Position numbers and translations under genes: made by a program. 50,364 nucleotides of DNA, from the NCBI GenBank assembly GCA_019235415.1, contig JAFAKN010000682.1:1-50364 (forward strand). Reading direction: 5' to 3'. This document shows, in pieces, positions 24,515 to 33,719 of the stretch. The notes beneath the pieces were generated by a model. It was not told the DNA's origin, ran no database searches, and saw only the letters and a list, made by a program, of their open reading frames with translations. This DNA is from Alphaproteobacteria bacterium (GTDB lineage: Bacteria > Pseudomonadota > Alphaproteobacteria > Reyranellales > Reyranellaceae). Each line of letters starts with the position of its first letter. Position 1 is the first letter of the stretch.

Positions 24515-25789
24515 ATGGCAAAAGCGCCCAACAGGCTGTCGGCCAGCCAGGCCGTGCTGCGCATGGCCCGCAAACAGCTCAAGGCCCGCGATCTGGTCGA
24601 AGCCTGTCTCGACCGAATCGCCCAGCGCGAAGGCCAGGTGCACGCCTGGGAGGCGCTCGATGCCGAAGGCGCCCGCCGGCGCGCCGATCGGCTCGATGGC
24701 CGCAGCCGCCCGGTCGGCCCCCTGCATGGCATTCCGCTGGCGGTCAAGGACATCATCGCCACGCAGCGTTTGCCGACGACCTGCGGCTCGCCGATCTACC
24801 GCGACCACGTCGTCGGCCGCGATGCCGCCTGCGTGAGCCAGCTGGTCCAGGCGGGCGCGATCGTGCTGGGCAAATCCGTCACCACCGAGTTTGCCGGCGC
24901 GCACGCCAACAAGACGCACAATCCGCACAACCTGCGCCACACGCCGGGCGGATCCTCATCGGGCTCGGCCGCCGCCGTCGCCGACTTCATGGCGCCTGTC
25001 GGCTACGGCACGCAGACCGCCGGCTCGGTGATCCGCCCCGGCGCCTTCAACGGCATCGTCGCTTACAAAGGCACCTTCGGCTGGGCCGACATGAGTGGCG
25101 TCAAACCTTACGCGCCCGGCCTCGATACGTTGGGGTTCTTTGTCCGCGAAGCCAACGACGTTGCGCTGGTCCGAGCGGCGTACGGCCATGCCGCCGTCGG
25201 GCCACCGGGCCAGCCGCCGCGCATCGGCTTCGTTCGCACCCCCTGGTGGGACATGGCCGAGCCCGACAACAAGCGCAATCTCGAGGAGGCGGCGCGAGCG
25301 CTGCGTGCGGCCGGAGCCAAGGTGCGGGAGTGGAAGGCGCCGCAAGAATGGGAGGGACTGCTGCAGGCGCAGCATCGCGTGATGACAAAGGAGGCGACGC
25401 AGTCCTACGCCCGTGAACGCGCCCGCTCTTCGGCGCTCTTCTCGCCCATCATGCAGGGCGTCATGGTCGAGGGCGACGCCGTCACCCGTGCACAGTACGC
25501 CGATGCCGGCCGACGCAAGCGAGCCGCGCTCGCCGATCTCGACGAAGCATGGGAGGAGTTCGACTTCCTGCTGGCACCGGCCGCCCGAGGCGAAGCGCCG
25601 TCGGGCCTGGGCTACACCGGCGATCCCGTCTTCAACCGCTTCTGGACGCTTTTAGGCACGCCTTGCATCGCGCTGCCCTTCGGCAGCGGGCCGTTCGGGC
25701 TGCCGCTTTCGGTCCAGCTGGTCGGCCGCCATGGGGAGGACGATGGCCTGATCGCATGGGCCGGCTGGGTCGAAAGCAGGTTGGCATGA
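24515..25789 (+). CDS. amidase signature family enzyme
   Basis: From the ATG at 24515, preceded by a G-rich stretch, the protein has 424 residues. The Ser-cisSer-Lys triad is visible as Lys78 (LAVKDII), Ser147 (GGSSSGSAA) and Ser171 (QTAGSVIRPG), with the family's 69- and 24-residue spacings. Such enzymes hydrolyse carboxamides and release ammonia. The C-terminus overlaps the aspartate dehydrogenase-like gene (ATGA), so the pair is translationally coupled. One idea is that the amidase makes the substrate or ammonia used by that enzyme. GatA is unlikely: no gatB or gatC is present and the C-terminal half differs. Confidence 0.88.
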   Translation: MAKAPNRLSASQAVLRMARKQLKARDLVEACLDRIAQREGQVHAWEALDAEGARRRADRLDGRSRPVGPLHGIPLAVKDIIATQRLPTTCGSPIYRDHVVGRDAACVSQLVQAGAIVLGKSVTTEFAGAHANKTHNPHNLRHTPGGSSSGSAAAVADFMAPVGYGTQTAGSVIRPGAFNGIVAYKGTFGWADMSGVKPYAPGLDTLGFFVREANDVALVRAAYGHAAVGPPGQPPRIGFVRTPWWDMAEPDNKRNLEEAARALRAAGAKVREWKAPQEWEGLLQAQHRVMTKEATQSYARERARSSALFSPIMQGVMVEGDAVTRAQYADAGRRKRAALADLDEAWEEFDFLLAPAARGEAPSGLGYTGDPVFNRFWTLLGTPCIALPFGSGPFGLPLSVQLVGRHGEDDGLIAWAGWVESRLA

Positions 25790-26562
25790 CGCTGCGGCTC
25801 GGGCTGATCGGCTACGGCGCCATCGGGAGGCACATCGAGGTGGCGCGCATCGACGATGTCGAGCTGGTCGCGGTCCTCGTGAAACGGGCCCGTCGCGACC
25901 AGCGCATCACCCATGAGCCCGATCGATTCTTCGCTGCGCCGATGGATGTTGTGGTGGAATGTGCCGGACACGACGCCGTCCGCTTCTACGGCGAACGGGT
26001 GCTCGAGCACGGCGCGGATCTTTTGGTCACCTCCGTCGGCGCGTTCGCCGACGACGCCCTGTTCGACCGCCTGCTGGCCACCGCCAGAGCCAACGGCCGA
26101 CGGCTGTTCCTGCCTTCGGCCGGCATCGGCGCGCTGGACATCTTGAGCGCCGCCGCGGTGGGCGGCCTCGACAGCGTCACCGTGACGGTGCGCAAGGATC
26201 CGTCGGCCTGGAAAGGCACTGCAGCCGAGGAGCTGGTCGACCTTGCGTCACTCAGCGCGCCGCGCATCGTGTTCGACGGGCCGGTGCGCGAGGGCGCGCG
26301 ACTCTATCCGCAGAACGTCAACATTTCGGCGGCGGCCGCCATCGCGGGCATCGGTCTCGACCGGACCCGACTGGTGATCGTGGCGGACCCGACCATTGCG
26401 ACGCACATCGTCGAGCTCGAGGCGACGGGCGCCTTTGGCCGGTTCAGCTTCCGGGAAGACGTGGCCGTCAGCGAGGAGAACCGCAAGACTGGCAAGCTGG
26501 TCGCGATGGCCCTGGTGAAATCGGTCCGCCAACTCGCCTCGACGCTGGTCCTTGCCGCATAA
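25786..26562 (+). CDS. aspartate dehydrogenase-like NAD(P)-binding protein
   Basis: The 258-residue protein has a Rossmann motif (LGLIGYGAIGRHI), ECAGHDAVR, PSAGIGALDIL, and the aspartate-dehydrogenase (DUF108) box YPQNVNISAAAAIAGIGLD. L-aspartate dehydrogenase interconverts aspartate and oxaloacetate plus ammonia, and in some organisms makes iminoaspartate for NAD synthesis. No nadA or nadC is nearby. ATGA overlap with the amidase stop fixes the start. A hairpin lies five bases after its stop. Confidence 0.85.
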   Translation: MTLRLGLIGYGAIGRHIEVARIDDVELVAVLVKRARRDQRITHEPDRFFAAPMDVVVECAGHDAVRFYGERVLEHGADLLVTSVGAFADDALFDRLLATARANGRRLFLPSAGIGALDILSAAAVGGLDSVTVTVRKDPSAWKGTAAEELVDLASLSAPRIVFDGPVREGARLYPQNVNISAAAAIAGIGLDRTRLVIVADPTIATHIVELEATGAFGRFSFREDVAVSEENRKTGKLVAMALVKSVRQLASTLVLAA

Positions 26563-26566
26563 AGAG

Positions 26567-26602
26567 CACGCCACTTCAGCTCACTTCACCCTGAAGTGCG
26601 TG
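26567..26602 (+). terminator. hairpin after the amidase/aspartate dehydrogenase pair
   Basis: CACGCCACTTCA and TGAAGTGCGTG form an eleven-pair stem with one bulged C around a 13-base loop. It begins five bases after the aspartate dehydrogenase stop. No long T-run follows, so termination strength is uncertain. The rest of 26603-26747 shows no other clear feature; the beta-barrel gene starts at 26748. Confidence 0.5.
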
Positions 26603-26747
26603 TGTCAAAGCGGAACGGGGTTTAGCAACGAAGATTGGGACGCAGCGAACAGTCGCGAGACGGCCCGCCAAGGAAAGGGGGCTGCCGCAGCCCTAGGATG
26701 ATGCCCCGGAGCGCCGACCCAAGGGCGTTTCGCCGCGATGGAAGCTG

Positions 26748-27791
26748 ATGCCATTCCCTACGGCCCCACTTCGCTCGCTCTATCGGCTGACAGCGCTGCC
26801 GACCTTCCTGCTGGCGGCCGCGACCGATCGCCTGTCCGCACAGCATGTCGGCGCGCATAGCGACGGCGAAGACGCGCGGATCGACGCGATGTTCGGCACA
26901 CCCGGGCGTTATGGCGTGACGCCGCAGGACAACGTGTTCGCGACCGCGCCCGGGCTCGAACAGCAGGCGCGAGTCCAGCGGTTCACCTTCAATGTGCTCG
27001 TGCCGATCGGGTTCAACTCCAACCCCGAGGAACTCAATCCCGCCTTCGGCGGCGGCACCAACACGGCGGAGTTCAATCCGGTCGTCGGGATCTCCTTCTC
27101 GACACCCGTTTTCGATCTTCCGCTCAGGCTGACCGCCAATGTGCGCTCCGAGCTCGACAGGTTTACCCAGACACCGGCCATCGACTTCGACAAGGTGATC
27201 GCCGGGAGCCGCATCCAGTACATCGATCCGGCCAACGATCAGGCCTACTCGCCGTACATCGCCTACCAGGCACGGTGGGATTTTAAGTCGTTCTATCAGG
27301 CCTGGCTCGAGACCCGCCAGGATCTGAACGTCGGCGTCAACAAGACGTTCAATTACGACGCGAACTTCCAGCGGGTTGCCTTCTCCGGCAACACGTTGGC
27401 GGAGACCATCTGGTCGTTCGGCGTCACCGCTTTCATCCAACGACGGTTCCTAAACCCCGCGCCTTCGTCGTGGGCCTTCTTCGTGATCCCTTCCGCAACC
27501 TACGCCTTCTCCGAGCAATGGAACCTGAGCCTCGGCCTCGACTTCATGCGCCGTGGGTTTGATTCCATTCAAGGCGGTTTCGCCGAGGAGGATTGGTTCC
27601 TCCAACCGATCGCGACCCTGGAATACGTCCTGCCGAGCGCCTGGTTCGGGTCCGACCGCAATGCCGCGCTGCTCGGCAGGCCGGCACTCGACTTCCAGGT
27701 GGCTTACGAGCGCAACTGGTCGAACGTGTCGGCCTTCGACTACAGCGCCTGGTACGTCGGCGCCGCCCTGAAAGTGGGCTGGAGGTTCTGA
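26748..27791 (+). CDS. putative outer-membrane beta-barrel protein
   Basis: The 347-residue protein has an N-terminal hydrophobic segment (LTALPTFLLAAATDRLSAQ) that could be a signal peptide. Alternating hydrophobic/aromatic strands follow, and it ends ...YVGAALKVGWRF with a C-terminal phenylalanine, as in Omp85-inserted barrels. I do not recognise a family. TGATG joins its stop to the start of the ArcD-like gene, so the two are co-translated. It may let arginine or related solutes cross the outer membrane. It does not look like TolC: no long helical hairpins are seen. Confidence 0.68.
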   Translation: MPFPTAPLRSLYRLTALPTFLLAAATDRLSAQHVGAHSDGEDARIDAMFGTPGRYGVTPQDNVFATAPGLEQQARVQRFTFNVLVPIGFNSNPEELNPAFGGGTNTAEFNPVVGISFSTPVFDLPLRLTANVRSELDRFTQTPAIDFDKVIAGSRIQYIDPANDQAYSPYIAYQARWDFKSFYQAWLETRQDLNVGVNKTFNYDANFQRVAFSGNTLAETIWSFGVTAFIQRRFLNPAPSSWAFFVIPSATYAFSEQWNLSLGLDFMRRGFDSIQGGFAEEDWFLQPIATLEYVLPSAWFGSDRNAALLGRPALDFQVAYERNWSNVSAFDYSAWYVGAALKVGWRF

Positions 27792-29248
27792 TGACGACGC
27801 AAGCAGTCGGCGATACCCCGGTCGCGTCGCAGTCGACCCAGAAGCTCTCCCTGTTCGCCCTCACCATGATGGTGGTGGGCGGCATGGTCGGCGCCGGCAT
27901 CTTCTCCCTGCCGCGCACCTTCGCGGGCGCAACCGGCCCGGTCGGCGCGGTCATCGCCTGGCTGATCGCCGGCACGGGCATGTACATGCTGGCGCGCGTC
28001 TTCCAGGCGCTTGCCGAGCGCAAGCCCGAGCTCGACGCCGGCGTCTTCGCCTACGCCAAGGCGGGCTTCGGCGATTATCCCGGCTTCCTGTCGGCCTTCG
28101 GCTATTGGATCGGCAGCTGCATCGGCAACGTATCCTACTGGGTGCTGATCAAGTCGACTCTGGGCGCGTTCTTCCCGGTCTTCGGCGAGGGCAACACAGT
28201 GGTGGCGATCATCGTCGCCTCCGTCGGCATCTGGCTGTTCCACTTCATGATCCTGCGCGGCACGCAGCAGGCGGCCTTCATCAACAGCATCGTGACCGTC
28301 GCCAAGATCGTGCCCATCCTGGTCTTCATCCTGATCCTGTTCTTCGCTTTCAGGCTCGACCTGTTCAGCTTCAATCTCTACGGCGGCGATCTCACCGGCA
28401 GCGTGTTCGAGCAGGTGCGCGCGACCATGCTCGTCACCGTGTTCGTCTTCCTCGGCATCGAAGGTGCCAGCGTCTATTCCCGCTTTGCCCGCGAGCGCGC
28501 CGACGTCGGACGCGCGACTATTTTTGGTTTCGTCATCGTCACCTCGCTCATGGTCCTGGTCACGCTGCTGCCCTACGCGGTGCTGCAGCGCGCCGAGATC
28601 GCCGGCATGCGGCAACCCTCCATGGCGCAGGTCCTGGAAGCGGTGGTCGGGCATTGGGGCGCGGTGTTCGTCAGCCTCGGCCTCCTGGTGTCGGTGCTTG
28701 GCGCCTACCTCGCCTGGTCGCTGATCTGCGCCGAGGTGCTGTTCGTCGCGGCCAAGACCAAGGACATGCCGGCGGTGTTCGCCCGCGAGAATGCCAACAA
28801 GGTGCCGTCGGCGGCGTTGTGGGCGACCAACATCGTCGTCCAGATCATCGTCATCACCACCTACTGGTCGCGCGATGCCTTCGCGCTGATGCTCAACCTG
28901 ACCAGCGCGATGAACCTGATCCCGTTCCTGCTGGTGGCGGCCTACGGCCTGCAACTCACCAATCGCGGCGAAACCTACGACGTGCGGCCCGCCGAACGCC
29001 GACGCGACCTGATCATCGCGGGCATCGCCACGGTCTATACGGCCTTCCTGCTCTTTGCCGGTGGCCTGAAGTTCATCCTGCTGGGGGCTGTCCTCTATGC
29101 GCCGGGAACCGCCCTCTACTTCTGGGCTCGCCGCGAGCAGGGAAAGCCGGTTTTCACCGGACTGTGGGATTGGGCGATCTTCATCCTGGCGGTCATCGGG
29201 GCGGTGATCGGCCTTTACGCGCTGGTGACCGGCTACATCGCGGTCTAA
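27791..29248 (+). CDS. arcD: APC-family basic amino acid antiporter, ArcD-like
   Basis: The 485-residue protein has about twelve membrane helices and the APC signature VVGGMVGAGIFSLP (residues 28-41). The closest known type is the arginine/ornithine antiporter ArcD, supported by arginine deiminase starting 15 bases downstream. It would bring in arginine in exchange for ornithine. Because no ornithine carbamoyltransferase is present here, exchange for citrulline is also possible. The substrate pair is inferred from context, and the gene symbol is tentative. Confidence 0.8.
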   Translation: MTTQAVGDTPVASQSTQKLSLFALTMMVVGGMVGAGIFSLPRTFAGATGPVGAVIAWLIAGTGMYMLARVFQALAERKPELDAGVFAYAKAGFGDYPGFLSAFGYWIGSCIGNVSYWVLIKSTLGAFFPVFGEGNTVVAIIVASVGIWLFHFMILRGTQQAAFINSIVTVAKIVPILVFILILFFAFRLDLFSFNLYGGDLTGSVFEQVRATMLVTVFVFLGIEGASVYSRFARERADVGRATIFGFVIVTSLMVLVTLLPYAVLQRAEIAGMRQPSMAQVLEAVVGHWGAVFVSLGLLVSVLGAYLAWSLICAEVLFVAAKTKDMPAVFARENANKVPSAALWATNIVVQIIVITTYWSRDAFALMLNLTSAMNLIPFLLVAAYGLQLTNRGETYDVRPAERRRDLIIAGIATVYTAFLLFAGGLKFILLGAVLYAPGTALYFWARREQGKPVFTGLWDWAIFILAVIGAVIGLYALVTGYIAV

Positions 29249-29263
29249 CTCACGGAGTCCACC

Positions 29264-30523
29264 ATGGCACAGGCGGCGCAGAGCTCGACTTCGTTCGGTG
29301 TCCACTCGGAGGTGGGCCAGCTTCGCAAGGTGATGGTTTGCGCGCCCGGTCGCGCCCATCAGCGGCTGACGCCGTCGAACTGCGACCAGCTCTTGTTCGA
29401 CGACGTGCTGTGGGTCGACAACGCCAAGCGCGACCATTTCGACTTCGTGCAGAAAATGCGCGATCGGGGGGTCGACGTTGTCGAGATGCACGACCTCTTG
29501 ACCGAGACGGTCGCCATCCCGGAGGCCCGGAAATGGATCCTCGACAACCAGGTCGTGCCCAATCAGGTCGGGCTCGGGCTGGTCGACGAGGTCAAGAGCT
29601 ACCTCGAGGGCCTGAAGCCGCGCGATCTTGCGGAAACGCTGATCGGCGGCCTGTCGACGGAGGAGTTTCCCGAAACCCACGGCGGCGAGATGTTGAAGCT
29701 CGTCAAGGACGCCGCCGGCGTCACCGAGTATCTGCTGCCGCCGCTCCCCAACACGCTCTACACCCGCGACACGACGTGCTGGATCTACGGCGGCGTCACC
29801 ATCAACTCGCTGTTCTGGCCTGCGCGGCACGAGGAGCCGATCCTGGCGGCGGCGATCTACAAGTTCCACCCCGACTTCGCCGGCAAGGTCAGGGTCTGGT
29901 GGGGCGACCCGAACGCCGACCATGGACTCGCGACGTTCGAAGGCGGCGACGTGATGCCGATCGGCAAAGGCAACGTGCTGATCGGCATGAGCGAGCGCAC
30001 CTCGCGCCAAGGCATCAGCCAGGTGGCGCAGGCCTTGTTCAAGCAGGGCGCCGCCGAGCGCGTGATCGTCGCGGCTATGCCCAAGCTACGGGCAGCCATG
30101 CACCTCGACACGGTGTTCACTTTCGCCGACCGCGACTGCGTGATGCTCTATCCCGATATCGTCTACAACATCCACGCCTACTCCTACCGGCCGGCGAACA
30201 CGCCGTCCGGCATCGAGCTGCGCAAGGACGAAAAGCCGTTCGTCGAGACCGTAGGCGAGGCACTCGGGCTGAAGAAACTGCGCGTCGTCGAGACCGGCGG
30301 CACGGCCTACATGCGCGAACGCACCCAGTGGGACAGCGGCGCCAACCTCGTGTGCGCCTCGCCTGGCGTCGTATTCGCCTACGATCGCAGCACCTACGCC
30401 AACACTTTGCTGCGCAAGGAGGGTATCGAGGTCATCACCATCGTCGGCGCCGAGCTCGGCCGCGGCCGCGGCGGCGGCCATTGCATGACCTGCCCGATCG
30501 CCCGCGACCCCGTCGATTTCTGA
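29264..30523 (+). CDS. arcA: arginine deiminase
   Basis: The 419-residue protein has every active-site feature of arginine deiminase: Asp169 in YTRDTTCW, Glu226 in FEGGDV, His280 and Asp282 in MHLDTVF, and the nucleophile Cys407 in [10 protein letters not shown]. It converts arginine to citrulline and ammonia. Ammonia release raises cytoplasmic pH and protects against acid. In the complete pathway ArcB and ArcC then make ATP, but neither gene is in the window. A GGAG lies before the ATG. NhaC follows after five bases. Confidence 0.97.
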   Translation: MAQAAQSSTSFGVHSEVGQLRKVMVCAPGRAHQRLTPSNCDQLLFDDVLWVDNAKRDHFDFVQKMRDRGVDVVEMHDLLTETVAIPEARKWILDNQVVPNQVGLGLVDEVKSYLEGLKPRDLAETLIGGLSTEEFPETHGGEMLKLVKDAAGVTEYLLPPLPNTLYTRDTTCWIYGGVTINSLFWPARHEEPILAAAIYKFHPDFAGKVRVWWGDPNADHGLATFEGGDVMPIGKGNVLIGMSERTSRQGISQVAQALFKQGAAERVIVAAMPKLRAAMHLDTVFTFADRDCVMLYPDIVYNIHAYSYRPANTPSGIELRKDEKPFVETVGEALGLKKLRVVETGGTAYMRERTQWDSGANLVCASPGVVFAYDRSTYANTLLRKEGIEVITIVGAELGRGRGGGHCMTCPIARDPVDF

Positions 30524-30528
30524 CGTCC

Positions 30529-31980
30529 ATGCCCGAGACCGGCGCCCGTCCGCGACTGTCGCTGATCGAGGCGATCATTCCGGTCGCCAGCCTGATCGTG
30601 CTGGTCGGCGCCTCATACTACCTGTTCCGCGATGGCGGCGCGAAGGGCCCCAATCAGGTCGCCATGGTCGTCGCCACCATGATCGCCGTGCTCATCGGCT
30701 GCTGGCGCGGCCACACGCTGCACGAGATGAGCGATGCGGCGGTTGCCAGCGTGAGCTCAGGCCTGGGCGCGGTCTTCATCCTGTTCGCGGTCGGCGCGCT
30801 GATCGGCACCTGGGCGATGAGCGGCACCCTGGTGGCCATGGTCTTCTATGGCCTGCAGATCCTCAGTCCGAGCTCCTTCTACGTAACGGCCGCGGCGATC
30901 GCGGCGGTGATCTCGCTCGGCATCGGCAGCTCGTGGACCGTGGCCGGCACGATCGGCATAGGATTGATGGGCATCGCGCAGGCCATGGATCTCGATCCGG
31001 CAATCACCGCCGGCGCCATCATCTCGGGCGCCTATTTCGGCGATACCGTCTCGCCCCTCTCGGACTCGGCGAACCTCGCGGCCGGAGTCGGCAACGTCAA
31101 TCTCTACAGCCATATCAGGCGGACCGGCCTGCTCTCGGCTGGCGCGCTCGGCATCGCGCTCATCGTCTTCTGGCGGCTGGGCGGCGGACGCGACCTCGAT
31201 CCGTCGTTCAAGCTCGCGATTCTCGACAGCGATTTCCATGTCTCGCTGTGGCTCTTCCTGCCGCTGGTGCTGGTGGTGGCGCTGGCGCTGTTCAAGGTCA
31301 GGCCCTTCACCACGATCTTCCTGGGCGCGCTCGCGGGCGGATTGATCGCGGTCATCGTGGCGCCCGGTCGCGTCCAAGCCTTCGCCGATGCCGACCAGCA
31401 CGTCCCCGACTGGCTTGCGCAGGTGAAAGGCGTGTGGCTGGCGCTGGCCAGCGGCTACGTGTCGACGACCGGCCACGCCATGGTCGACCAGCTCGCCACC
31501 CGCGGCGGCATGGAGAGCATGCTGGATACGATCTGGCTCGTCATGGCGGCCTTCGCCTTCGGCGGCGTCGCCGAGAAAATTGGCGTGCTCGACCGGTTGA
31601 TCGAGCCCATTGTCGCCGCCGCCCGGTCGACCGGCAGCCTGGTCGCGATGCTGGTCGTGTCGATCCTCGCCACCAGCATCGCCACGGCCGATCAGTACCT
31701 CGCGATCGTCCTGCCGGGCCGCATGTTCCGGCGCGCCTTCGAGGACCGCGGCCAGCCGCCGGTCCTGTTGACCAGCTCGGTCGGCGCGGCGGCGACGCCG
31801 TCGTCGGCCCTCATTCCGTGGAACAGTTGCGGCGCCTACCTGGCGGCCACGCTCGGCGTCGCGACGCTGAGCTACGCGCCGTACGCCATCTTCAACTTTG
31901 CCAACCCCTTGCTGGCGATCGGTGCCGCCTACCTCGGCGCCCGGACGCTGCAAGGCAGGAGATTGGGGTCCCAGGGATAG
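30529..31980 (+). CDS. nhaC: NhaC-family Na+/H+ antiporter
   Basis: The 483-residue protein has about eleven to twelve membrane segments and the NhaC signature GAYFGDTVSPLSDSANLAAG, with ASWT-like SSWTVAGTIGIGLMGIA before it. NhaC proteins exchange sodium for protons. Some relatives carry amino acids (for example malate/lactate or arginine/ornithine exchangers of the same superfamily), so a second amino-acid exchanger beside arcA is conceivable. It begins five bases after arcA. Confidence 0.88.
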   Translation: MPETGARPRLSLIEAIIPVASLIVLVGASYYLFRDGGAKGPNQVAMVVATMIAVLIGCWRGHTLHEMSDAAVASVSSGLGAVFILFAVGALIGTWAMSGTLVAMVFYGLQILSPSSFYVTAAAIAAVISLGIGSSWTVAGTIGIGLMGIAQAMDLDPAITAGAIISGAYFGDTVSPLSDSANLAAGVGNVNLYSHIRRTGLLSAGALGIALIVFWRLGGGRDLDPSFKLAILDSDFHVSLWLFLPLVLVVALALFKVRPFTTIFLGALAGGLIAVIVAPGRVQAFADADQHVPDWLAQVKGVWLALASGYVSTTGHAMVDQLATRGGMESMLDTIWLVMAAFAFGGVAEKIGVLDRLIEPIVAAARSTGSLVAMLVVSILATSIATADQYLAIVLPGRMFRRAFEDRGQPPVLLTSSVGAAATPSSALIPWNSCGAYLAATLGVATLSYAPYAIFNFANPLLAIGAAYLGARTLQGRRLGSQG

Positions 31981-32009
31981 TCAGTGACGACCTACGAACG
32001 GAGGGAGCG

Positions 32010-32534
32010 ATGAGCAATCTCGTGATTCTGGGCTTTGACGGTTTCCACACGGCGGACGAGGTCCTGAACAAGCTGCGGTCGCTGCAGAAGGAGTACCTGA
32101 TCGATCTCGAGGATGCCTGTGTGGTCGAGCGCGACGGCGACGGCAAGGTCCACATCAAGCAGGCCGTCAACCTCACCGCGCTCGGCGCGGCGGCCGGCGG
32201 CAGCCGCGGCGCGATCTGGGGCATGCTGTTCGGCCTGCTGTTCCTCAATCCGCTCGCCGGCATGGCGATCGGCGCGGTGGCGGGCGCGGGCGCCGGCGCG
32301 TTGTCCGGATCGCTGTCGGACTACGGCATCCGCGACGACTTCATCCAGAAGATTGCCGAGACCATCCCGAAGGGATCGTCGGCGCTCTGCGTGCTGATCC
32401 GGAGCGTAACCGAGGACAAGGTCATTCCCGAGATCGAGCCGTACAAGCCTCGGGTGCTGAAGACGTCGCTGTCCAACGAGCAGGAGGCGAAGCTCAAGGC
32501 GGCGCTGGGCAGGCTCGAAGCTCAGGCCGCCTGA
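32010..32534 (+). CDS. DUF1269 membrane-associated protein
   Basis: The 174-residue protein fits DUF1269: SNLVILGFDGFHTADEVLNK at the start, then a glycine-zipper membrane segment (about 65-110, rich in GxxxG such as GAVAGAGAGALSG), and a C-terminal LLKTSLS-like LKTSLSNEQEAKLK tail. Function unknown; such proteins often sit in envelope or acid-stress gene groups. GGAGGGAG precedes the ATG. It is 29 bases after nhaC and nine before the adaptor 2 gene. Confidence 0.85.
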   Translation: MSNLVILGFDGFHTADEVLNKLRSLQKEYLIDLEDACVVERDGDGKVHIKQAVNLTALGAAAGGSRGAIWGMLFGLLFLNPLAGMAIGAVAGAGAGALSGSLSDYGIRDDFIQKIAETIPKGSSALCVLIRSVTEDKVIPEIEPYKPRVLKTSLSNEQEAKLKAALGRLEAQAA

Positions 32535-32543
32535 GTCGCAACC

Positions 32544-33719
32544 ATGTTGCGCCTGGCGTACGGCACGACAAGCGTCCGCGCCGCTGTCATTGTCGTGTTG
32601 TGGCTGGCGACGCACAGCGGGGCTGTTGCCGCGGATGAGCCTGCCCCTGCGCAGGGGCCGACTCCGGCCGTGATCGTGGCATCCGCCACGCCCCGCAGCA
32701 TCACGCGGTCGGCCACGCATGTCGGCCGTGCCCAGGCGATCAAGACGGTCAACCTGGTGGCGCGAGTCTCCGGCTTCCTGCAGAGGCAGGCCTTTGCCGA
32801 CGGACAGCAGGTCAGGACCGGCGACCTGCTGTTCGCCATCGAGCCGGACAGTTTCAAAGCCGCGGTCGCACAGGCTGAAGCGACCCTGGCCAAGGCGCAG
32901 GCGGTCGAGAAGAACGCCGCCCTGACCCTGCAGCGCTCGCAGGAGCTGGTCAGGACCAACGCCGTTCCGCAGTCGACGGTCGACCAGAACGTCGCTGATC
33001 GCGATTCGGCGCGAGCCGACGTGCTCGCGGCTCAAGCCTCGCTTGACCAGGCGAAGATCAACCTTGGCTACACCGAGGTCAGAGCGCCGATCGACGGCCG
33101 CATCGGCCGAATCCTGGTCTCGGTCGGCAACTACGTGGGGCCGACCGTCGGCACGCTCGCCACCATCGTCACCCAGGATCCGATCTACGTGTTCTTTCCC
33201 GTCAGCACGCAGCAATTCATTGAGTACAAGCAGCGCGTCGCCGACCGTTCCGACGGTCCCACGACCGCCGTCGTCCGCCTGAAGCTGCCCAGCGGCCAAT
33301 ACTACCCGCACACCGGGCCGATCGACTTCTATGATATCCAGACCAATCGCGGCACCGACACGCTGACGGTACGCGCGCTGTTGCCCAATCCCGACGGCTG
33401 GCTGCTGGACGGCCAGATCGTCGACGTCACGGTCGAAGTCGGCCAGCCCAAGCAGGTGCTGACGATCCCGCAAGCGGCATTGCAGCTCGACCGCTCGGGC
33501 TCGTATGTCCTGGTCGTCGACGACGACGACAAGGTGGTGCAGCGCCGCGTCACCTTGGGCGCCACGGAAGGCAGCGAGGTGGTTGTCGAGCAGGGCCTGC
33601 AAGCCGGCGAGCGTGTGATCGTCGAAGGCGTCCAGAAGGTGCACGCCGGACAGAAGGTCGTGACCAGTCCCGCGCCGCGGGACCCTCAGGCGGCGCGGGC
33701 GCCGCAAGCCACGCCGTGA
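32544..33719 (+). CDS. RND efflux periplasmic adaptor 2
   Basis: The 391-residue MFP has a signal peptide (AAVIVVLWLATHSGAVAA), the lipoyl half-motif ARVSGFLQRQAFADGQQVRT, a coiled-coil hairpin (about 105-160), GYTEVRAPIDGRIGRI, and a membrane-proximal GLQAGERVIVEGVQKVHAGQ. It resembles adaptor 1 in plan but is clearly a separate sequence. GTGA overlap links it to permease 2. It continues the arcD-arcA-nhaC-DUF1269 string with only nine bases of separation. Confidence 0.92.
   Translation: MLRLAYGTTSVRAAVIVVLWLATHSGAVAADEPAPAQGPTPAVIVASATPRSITRSATHVGRAQAIKTVNLVARVSGFLQRQAFADGQQVRTGDLLFAIEPDSFKAAVAQAEATLAKAQAVEKNAALTLQRSQELVRTNAVPQSTVDQNVADRDSARADVLAAQASLDQAKINLGYTEVRAPIDGRIGRILVSVGNYVGPTVGTLATIVTQDPIYVFFPVSTQQFIEYKQRVADRSDGPTTAVVRLKLPSGQYYPHTGPIDFYDIQTNRGTDTLTVRALLPNPDGWLLDGQIVDVTVEVGQPKQVLTIPQAALQLDRSGSYVLVVDDDDKVVQRRVTLGATEGSEVVVEQGLQAGERVIVEGVQKVHAGQKVVTSPAPRDPQAARAPQATP

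Noticed and set aside
26748-27791. Beta-barrel as the missing TolC for RND pump 2
   Set aside because: It lacks the long helical hairpins and duplicated layout of TolC-type proteins and looks like a simple single-chain barrel.
27740-30010. 756-codon minus-strand frame opposite arcD and arcA
   Set aside because: It is antisense to two genes with conserved active sites, and its composition (Asp/His/Arg/Gln-rich) is that of a shadow frame.
29264-31980. Complete arginine deiminase operon with arcB and arcC
   Set aside because: The genes after arcA are a clear NhaC antiporter and DUF1269 protein; no carbamoyltransferase or carbamate kinase motifs appear anywhere in the window.
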